Source: CAWBRY01 sp963791295 (lineage in GTDB: Bacteria > Bacteroidota > Bacteroidia > Chitinophagales > Chitinophagaceae). From it: a stretch of 64,000 bases of DNA. The stretch is from positions 62,001-126,000 of the forward strand of contig CAWBRY010000001.1 in the NCBI GenBank assembly GCA_963791295.1, written 5' to 3'. The position numbers were made by a program, and so were the translations under genes. How positions within the stretch are numbered: the stretch's first letter is position 1; each line of letters starts with the position of its first letter. The notes beneath the pieces are model-generated. The model made no database searches. It saw only the letters and a program-made list of their open reading frames with translations, and was not told where the DNA came from. Below are positions 58,919-64,000 of the stretch, one piece after another.

Positions 58919-59965
58919 TTAGATAGCGCTTGTAAATTGCTTCAAAAAGCGAACGTCATTTTCGCTAAACAGGCGAATATCATTAATTCCATACTTTAAC
59001 ATTGCAGGTCGCTCGATGCCCATGCCGAATGCAAAGCCCGTGTATTTTTCAGGATCGATGTTGCAGTTAGCAATGACATTAGGATGGACCATGCCGCAAC
59101 CCAGGATTTCTACCCAACCTGTCTTCTTGCAAATATTACATCCCGTGCCGCCACAGATAAAACAACTGACATCCATTTCGGCACTGGGTTCCGTAAAAGG
59201 AAAATAGGAAGGCCGGAACCGGACCCTTACTTCCTTTCCATACATTTCCTTGACAAAAAAATATAGAGTTTGTTTTAGGTCGGCAAAAGAAACGTTCTCA
59301 TCAAGATATAATCCTTCTACCTGGTGAAAGAAGCAATGGCTCCTCGCGCTTACCGTTTCATTTCGGTATACACGACCGGGGCAGATCACGCGAATGGGAG
59401 GCTTATCTTTTTCCATTTCCCTGATTTGCGTATTGCTGGTATGTGTCCGCAGCAAAAAATCCGGATTGCGCTGCACATAAAAAGTGTCCTGCATATCCCT
59501 GGCCGGATGGTACTCGGGTAAATTAAGAGCGGTGAAGTTGTGCCAGTCATCCTCGATCTCGGGTCCTTCAGCCACCACGAAACCGAGTCGTTGAAAAATC
59601 GAAATAATCCTGTTCTTCATCAAATTGATTGGATGCCTGCTTCCCAAAGGCATGGGATCACCGGGTAGACTGAGGTCGATCTCCCTTCCAGTTGAAGCTT
59701 TGGGTTGATCATCTCTAGCATGAGTGGCTGCATCCTGGAGATATTGATACCTGGTTTCTGTGAATATTTTGAAATCGTTCAGAATCTGTCCGAATTCTTT
59801 TTTCTTTTCTGCCGGAACATTTTTCATTTCACCCATGATTGCCTTTACAATTCCTTTCGTCCCGAGATATTTGATACGAAATTCTTCGACGGCTTTTGGA
59901 TCAGATGAAGCAAACAATTCTATTTCCCTTTTGTATTCTTCAATCTGTTTCAATATATCTTCCAT
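58919..59965 (-). CDS. pheS: Phenylalanine-tRNA ligase alpha subunit
   Basis: A 348-residue class II synthetase subunit: N-terminal coiled-coil, GDPMPLGSRHPINLMKNRI, motif 2 CPGRVYRNETVSARSHCFFHQVEG, and motif 3 GFAFGMGIERPAMLKYGINDIR near the C-terminus. A CxxC-x-n-CxxC zinc-like segment (CFICGGTGCNICKKTG) sits near 262-277. ATG at 59965 is preferred over GTG at 59971, which lies inside the -7 box. pheT is not adjacent. Confidence 0.95.
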   Translation of the reverse strand: MEDILKQIEEYKREIELFASSDPKAVEEFRIKYLGTKGIVKAIMGEMKNVPAEKKKEFGQILNDFKIFTETRYQYLQDAATHARDDQPKASTGREIDLSLPGDPMPLGSRHPINLMKNRIISIFQRLGFVVAEGPEIEDDWHNFTALNLPEYHPARDMQDTFYVQRNPDFLLRTHTSNTQIREMEKDKPPIRVICPGRVYRNETVSARSHCFFHQVEGLYLDENVSFADLKQTLYFFVKEMYGKEVRVRFRPSYFPFTEPSAEMDVSCFICGGTGCNICKKTGWVEILGCGMVHPNVIANCNIDPEKYTGFAFGMGIERPAMLKYGINDIRLFSENDVRFLKQFTSAI

Positions 59966-59970
59966 GATCA

Positions 59971-59978
59971 CAAAGATA
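59971..59978 (-). promoter_or_regulatory. -7 box TATCTTTG for pheS
   Basis: The minus strand reads TATCTTTG, then TGATC, then the pheS ATG at 59965. A leaderless transcript is predicted; no TTTG at -33. Confidence 0.45.
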
Positions 59979-60069
59979 AGAAAGGGGTGCCAGCGGCAGG
60001 AAGACCTTATTGCATACCCGCATGATTAGCACATATTATTCACTACGCTCCGTGCACGACTTACAATTT

Positions 60070-60091
60070 ACTAACTTGTCAGCAAGTTCGT
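60070..60091. promoter_or_regulatory. Near-palindrome ACTAACTTG-TCAG-CAAGTTCGT
   Basis: Nine-base arms with one mismatch around a 4-bp centre, in the divergent gap between pheS and the arginase-fold gene, 41 bp before the latter's ATG. Resembles a TetR-type operator; the regulator is unknown. Confidence 0.42.
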
Positions 60092-60131
60092 TGGTCAATA
60101 AACTAACTCTAACTCATCTTATCTTGCACTT

Positions 60132-61289
60132 ATGTCAGACTACCTAAATATCTCCGACTTCCTATCACCTGTCAATCTGGATAGTATTTCTCAGAACGAA
60201 GAGTACCACGATGGTCAATTGGGACGGACCATTTCGATGTATTGCCGCCAGGAAGATTCCGCCGAAGAAGAATTTCCAGACCTGGATGATATTCAAATCG
60301 TGCTGTTGGGATGCGGCGAACAAAGAGGAAGTGGATTGATTCATGGGTATAGCGAAGGTCCTGATATTATCCGCCGCCATTTTTATTCATTGTACTACTG
60401 GCACCCGGATATCCACATTGCTGATATTGGAAATATAAAAGTAGGGTCGTTATTTACCGATTCTTATGCTGCATTGAAAACAGTGGTCCAGGAATTGATA
60501 AACGATGGTAAGACCGTGATCATTCTCGGCGGATCACATGACCTTACGCTGGCTCAATACAATGCTTATACCGACCGGAAAAAAGCGATCGAAGTGTCCT
60601 GCGTGGATGCACTCATCGATCTTAACCTGGAATCACCTTTCCGTCATGAAAATTTCTTAATGGAAATGCTGACAGGAGAACCTAATTATGTCCGTCATTA
60701 TAATCACATCGGGTTTCAGAGTTATTTTATTCATCCGCGCATGCTGGAAACAATGGACAAATTGCGGTTCGATTGTTACCGTGTCGGCAGTGTAAAGGAG
60801 AATATTGATGAAATGGAGCCGGTGATCCGCAATACCAATCTTTTAAGTTTTGATATCAGGGCGATAGCTAATGCCTATGCACCGGCCAATACCTTATCGC
60901 CGAATGGGTTTAATGGTGAAGAAGCCTGTGTATTGATGCGCTATGCAGGCATGAGTCCCAATGTAAATAGTGTCGGCATTTATGGATATGAGCCCAAATC
61001 TGATAAGGATGATCTTACCGCCAAACAGATCAGTCATATGTTATGGTATATTTTAGATGGACGCAGCAAGGGTAGGAGAGAAGCGCAGCTGGACGAAAAA
61101 GATTCATTCAATGAATACCATACCGTATTTGCTGAAGTGGAGACAACTTTTTTACAAAGCAAAAAAACGGGGCGCTGGTGGATGCAGTTGCCAGCCAGGA
61201 CGTTTATCGCCTGTAGCTATAAGGATTATTTGCTGGCCAGCAGCAATGAAATTCCGGAACGATGGCTTAGGGCACAGGAAAGAGGATGA
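60132..61289 (+). CDS. Arginase-fold (ureohydrolase superfamily) protein with degenerate metal site
   Basis: A 385-residue protein of the Bacteroidota branch usually labelled arginase or formimidoylglutamase. Fold motifs are visible: ILGGSHDLTL at 131-140, CVDALIDL at 158-165, LLSFDIRAIANA at 238-247. Measured against arginase's six manganese ligands, H136, D159, D163 and D241 are kept, but the His of DAHxD is L161 and the second Asp of SxDxD is R243. A binuclear Mn site is therefore unlikely, and the molecule may be non-catalytic or use another chemistry. The C-terminal 80 residues (TAKQISHMLWYILDGRSKG to PERWLRAQE) are an extension specific to this branch. Confidence 0.82.
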   Translation: MSDYLNISDFLSPVNLDSISQNEEYHDGQLGRTISMYCRQEDSAEEEFPDLDDIQIVLLGCGEQRGSGLIHGYSEGPDIIRRHFYSLYYWHPDIHIADIGNIKVGSLFTDSYAALKTVVQELINDGKTVIILGGSHDLTLAQYNAYTDRKKAIEVSCVDALIDLNLESPFRHENFLMEMLTGEPNYVRHYNHIGFQSYFIHPRMLETMDKLRFDCYRVGSVKENIDEMEPVIRNTNLLSFDIRAIANAYAPANTLSPNGFNGEEACVLMRYAGMSPNVNSVGIYGYEPKSDKDDLTAKQISHMLWYILDGRSKGRREAQLDEKDSFNEYHTVFAEVETTFLQSKKTGRWWMQLPARTFIACSYKDYLLASSNEIPERWLRAQERG

Positions 61290-61324
61290 CCTTAGATTTG
61301 CAATTTTTCAATTTGAAATAATAG

Positions 61325-62380
61325 ATGTATAACCCAGGAACTATCATTAATACAGGCATTTGTTCGTTCGGGATGAGTGGTAAATTATTTCATGCACCTT
61401 TCATTCAGGCGCATCCCGGATATAAACTGACAGGCATTGTTGAGCGACACAAAAATGATTCAAGAGAAAGATATCCTGAATCAAAGATTTATCGCTCGGT
61501 GGAGGAACTGCTTGCCGATGATTCTATCCAGTTGATAATCGTCAACACGCCTTCATACCTCCATTTCGAACAAACGAAAGCTGCTCTGGAAGCAGGGAAA
61601 CAGGTAGTGGTTGAAAAGCCTTTCACTGTCGAAGTAAGAGAAGCTGAAGAATTGATGGAATTGGCAGCCAAGAAAAAATTGTTCATTAGCGTATATCAGA
61701 ACCGTCGCTACGATGGAGATTACCGGGCGGTAAAAGCGATCGTCGACAAAAAACTTTTGGGAGAAATGCGGGAAGTTGAAATTCGATATGACCGTTATCG
61801 CCCGGGATCTAGCGGTAAACCCCACAAAGAAGGAGACCTGCCCGGCGCCGGATTGATCTATGACCTGAGTCCACATTTAATTGACCAGGCACTTCAGTTG
61901 TTTGGATGGCCAAATGCATTGTTTGCAGATCTTTGGAAGATGCGCGAGTCGGTGGTCCCGCCCGACTATTTCGAGGTCTTATTATATTATGATTTGCTAA
62001 GAGTAAGGTTAAAGGCAACATGCATTGCCAGAGAGAGCCTCTATGCTTACGTATTGCACGGAATGAAGGGCTCTTACTTACAACAACGTTCGGATGTGCA
62101 GGAGCAGGAGTTGCTGGCGGGAACAATTCCGTCCATTGATAGCTGGTGTCCACCTCTCTCCAAACCGGACGGATTGTTACATACGGAAATTAATGGGGAA
62201 GTTGTGCGGAACAAGACCTTTTCATCGCCCGGTAATTACATGGGCTATTATGACGACCTATATAAAGCTTTAACTGCTAAGGCTCCAAATCCTGTGCCTG
62301 CATCAGACGGGCTTAAAACGATCCGGATCATTGAAGCCGCAGTAAAGAGTTCAACTGAGGGTAGGGTCATCAAAGTCTGA
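61325..62380 (+). CDS. Gfo/Idh/MocA family oxidoreductase
   Basis: A 351-residue NAD(P)-dependent oxidoreductase. N-terminal Rossmann loop INTGICSFGMSGKLFHAPFI (about 6-25), the EKP motif VVEKPFTVEVREAEEL near 95-110, and YQNRRYDGDYRAVKAIV near 123. The C-terminal alpha/beta domain has DLSPHLIDQALQLFGWP with the catalytic-type His. Substrate probably a sugar or inositol derivative; unknown. 35 bp after the arginase-fold gene and possibly co-transcribed. Confidence 0.87.
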   Translation: MYNPGTIINTGICSFGMSGKLFHAPFIQAHPGYKLTGIVERHKNDSRERYPESKIYRSVEELLADDSIQLIIVNTPSYLHFEQTKAALEAGKQVVVEKPFTVEVREAEELMELAAKKKLFISVYQNRRYDGDYRAVKAIVDKKLLGEMREVEIRYDRYRPGSSGKPHKEGDLPGAGLIYDLSPHLIDQALQLFGWPNALFADLWKMRESVVPPDYFEVLLYYDLLRVRLKATCIARESLYAYVLHGMKGSYLQQRSDVQEQELLAGTIPSIDSWCPPLSKPDGLLHTEINGEVVRNKTFSSPGNYMGYYDDLYKALTAKAPNPVPASDGLKTIRIIEAAVKSSTEGRVIKV

Positions 62381-62448
62381 ATCTAATATTTTGGCTGGCT
62401 ACCCAACCTTTTGTCTGGGGCTGGAGTATATGAGGAAAAGCAATTACC

Positions 62449-63804
62449 ATGAAAAAGCTTATCCTCGCATGCCTCCTCCTGTGTCTTGCCCGTCAGGAAG
62501 TGAAAGCACAATGTGATCCTGCATTCACTTATTCCGTTAGCCTGGGAAAGGTTGTATTCCAGGCGACAGACACCAGGTCCCAACTATTTCATAGCTGGTA
62601 TTTTGGTGATAATACCTTTGGCAACGGCGCCCAGGTAGAACACAATTATATTTCACCCGGGACTTACCAGGTTAGACATATTACCATTGATTCTTTCAAC
62701 ACTTGCGTAGACTCCATAACTCAAAGCCTGGTGATTAATTTCCCTGTAACCTGTCACGCCGCATTTACGCAGTCTGTCGATTCTTTCCTATTCAATCAAT
62801 ATCATTTTTTTTCTGTGTCAGACGCTCAGGGAGGAACGATTCAGTCGTATAGCTGGACGATCAACGAACAAGTTGTATCGACCTCCAACTCGATGAACTA
62901 TTCCTTTGAATCCGGGACTTATTCAATTTGTTTATCTATTACTACTTCGGAGGGTTGCACCTCATCCGATTGCAGGTCCATTTCGATTGTGGACACATCT
63001 AATTGCAATTTACAAGCTTCATTTACTGCAAATGCATCCACTTCAGATCCAAAACAAATCCATTTTTTCGCCACTCCTTCCAGTGACAACATGAAATACC
63101 GCTGGATATTTGATGCAGCGAACCCACGGGTGACTTCAGTGGAACGAAGTCCAGTTCATACTTATAATCTACCAGGGACCTACACGGTTACGCTGATGAT
63201 CTCGGATACATTGTCGCATTGTTTCGATAGTGTTCGGCATGAAGTACAGGTAGATGGATCGGCGATAGATAGTTGTACTGCCGGTTTCACATGGTTAACA
63301 ACATTGGGCAATGCGGGAGCGCAAATTATTCTTACGCCGATAGGCAATCAAACCATTCAATCCCAACACTGGATGATTTATAATGTTCGCAATCCGCAGG
63401 ACAGCTTCGCCTCAGACCAGGTCAACCCGGTATATTGGGCCTCCGATTCGGGATACTATGTGGTTTGTCTGAATATTGTCACTGTTGCTGGCTGCAACCA
63501 ACAGTATTGCAATAGCATTTACCTGCCCGCGTTTTCGAATGTCGACAGTCTGATTGGTACTGTATATACATTTCCAAATCCCGCTGTCGGCGAGCTCAAT
63601 TTCCGATTGCAACTCGATCATTCCGAAAGGATCCGGTTGAGTATATACACATCGCAAGGCATTCCGGTGATGACGCGACTAGAAAATGGGATCCAGGGAA
63701 CAAATTCATTTACTCTTCCCGTCAGGCAATTACATCCTGGCCAATATTTTTTGGATATGCAATATGGCAATAAACGAAGTCGAAGTATTTTCCTCAAACT
63801 ATAA
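62449..63804 (+). CDS. PKD-repeat protein with T9SS sorting domain
   Basis: A 451-residue secreted protein: signal peptide MKKLILACLLLCLARQEVKAQ, then about four PKD-like beta-sandwich repeats (first HSWYFGDNTFGNGAQVEHNYISPGTYQVRHI near 46-76; others start CHAAFTQ, NLQASFTAN and CTAGFTW), and a C-terminal type A T9SS domain from about 368 (YTFPNPAVGELNFRL to RSIFLKL). Paired cysteines recur at repeat edges. Probably a surface adhesin; no enzymatic domain. Confidence 0.88.
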   Translation: MKKLILACLLLCLARQEVKAQCDPAFTYSVSLGKVVFQATDTRSQLFHSWYFGDNTFGNGAQVEHNYISPGTYQVRHITIDSFNTCVDSITQSLVINFPVTCHAAFTQSVDSFLFNQYHFFSVSDAQGGTIQSYSWTINEQVVSTSNSMNYSFESGTYSICLSITTSEGCTSSDCRSISIVDTSNCNLQASFTANASTSDPKQIHFFATPSSDNMKYRWIFDAANPRVTSVERSPVHTYNLPGTYTVTLMISDTLSHCFDSVRHEVQVDGSAIDSCTAGFTWLTTLGNAGAQIILTPIGNQTIQSQHWMIYNVRNPQDSFASDQVNPVYWASDSGYYVVCLNIVTVAGCNQQYCNSIYLPAFSNVDSLIGTVYTFPNPAVGELNFRLQLDHSERIRLSIYTSQGIPVMTRLENGIQGTNSFTLPVRQLHPGQYFLDMQYGNKRSRSIFLKL

Positions 63805-63834
63805 AGCGTGGCGACGTGGAAATACGCACCTTGA

Positions 63835-64000
63835 TTGGATAGCGAACAAAAGGACATAAATACCATTATCAGCGGTTGTAAGATTGGTGATCGCAAAGCC
63901 CAGGAGTCTCTTTACCGGAACTTTTACAAGGGCATGATGACACTTTGCCTGCGCTATACGAAAAATGAGGAAGATGCTTTGGAAGCGTTGAATACAGGAT
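63835..64000 (+). CDS. RNA polymerase sigma factor (ECF type), partial
   Basis: The 5' part of a gene cut by the window edge. The visible frame reads DINTIISGCKIGDRKAQESLYRNFYKGMMTLCLRYTKNEEDALEALNTG, the region 2 start of a sigma-70 family ECF factor. An in-frame TGA ends at 63834 and TTG follows at once at 63835, so TTG is the likely start; no in-frame ATG appears before residue about 32. Anti-sigma partner not visible. Confidence 0.8.
   Translation, partial: MDSEQKDINTIISGCKIGDRKAQESLYRNFYKGMMTLCLRYTKNEEDALEALNTG

Overview
This window comes from a member of the Bacteroidota, most likely a Chitinophagaceae relative. The evidence is gldC, gldH and a GldE-like CNNM protein; three proteins with C-terminal type IX secretion (T9SS) sorting domains; BatD, DUF2807, DUF4290 and DUF6089 family proteins; an Asp-type MurA; and upstream boxes matching the Bacteroidota -7 consensus TAnnTTTG. 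It is ordinary chromosomal core. I see no prophage, insertion sequence, CRISPR array, tRNA or rRNA. The last gene (an ECF-like sigma factor) runs off the right edge.

Layout. 0.1-5 kb: DUF2807 protein, FAH-family hydrolase and fatty acid hydroxylase on either side of an operator-rich gap, a tightly coupled three-gene operon that includes a 51-residue membrane protein, and a cystathionine synthase/lyase. 5-13 kb: two paralogous small secreted proteins, asparagine synthase, a DUF2911 pair, ACP phosphodiesterase-like protein, an sdpRI-type autorepressor/immunity pair with a clear operator, and a bacterial deoxyhypusine-synthase homologue. 13-25 kb: rpiB, tatC, CNNM transporter, gmk, a TIGR03118 lipoprotein, an AraC-type regulator, a secreted animal-type haem peroxidase, murA, DUF4290 and a T9SS cargo protein.

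25-39 kb is a long, mostly plus-strand block for envelope biogenesis: glycosyltransferase, gldC, yqeY, cvpA, alpha/beta hydrolase, CBS protein, POTRA/barrel protein, nadK, DUF6089, uppS, bamA, two ompH/skp genes and murI, then rpmH-rnpA-yidD. Between about 32.5 and 36.6 kb, uppS, bamA and the first ompH carry more than a dozen single-base frame breaks, while genes on both sides are intact. Because these genes are normally essential, a local sequence-quality problem is likelier than real decay. yicC (53.4 kb) has one isolated break of the same kind.

39-64 kb: sodA, tadA, aldehyde dehydrogenase, glutathione peroxidase, dusB, a CPBP-cdsA-psd phospholipid block, batD, a two-component system, gldH, yicC, an lpxD-like acyltransferase, 3-hydroxyacyl-CoA dehydrogenase, pheS, an arginase-fold protein with a damaged metal site, a Gfo/Idh/MocA oxidoreductase, a PKD-repeat T9SS protein and the partial sigma factor.

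Most interesting signals: two exact 17-bp direct repeats at a 21-bp period next to the AraC-family gene, the geometry known for AraC half-sites; a set of genes whose -7 box lies only 4-5 nt before the ATG, predicting leaderless mRNAs; the DHS homologue that keeps its catalytic lysine in a bacterium; the arginase-like protein lacking metal ligands; MurA with Asp in place of the fosfomycin-target Cys; and a terminator-like hairpin in the yicC leader. I did not find a convincing wholly new multigene system.
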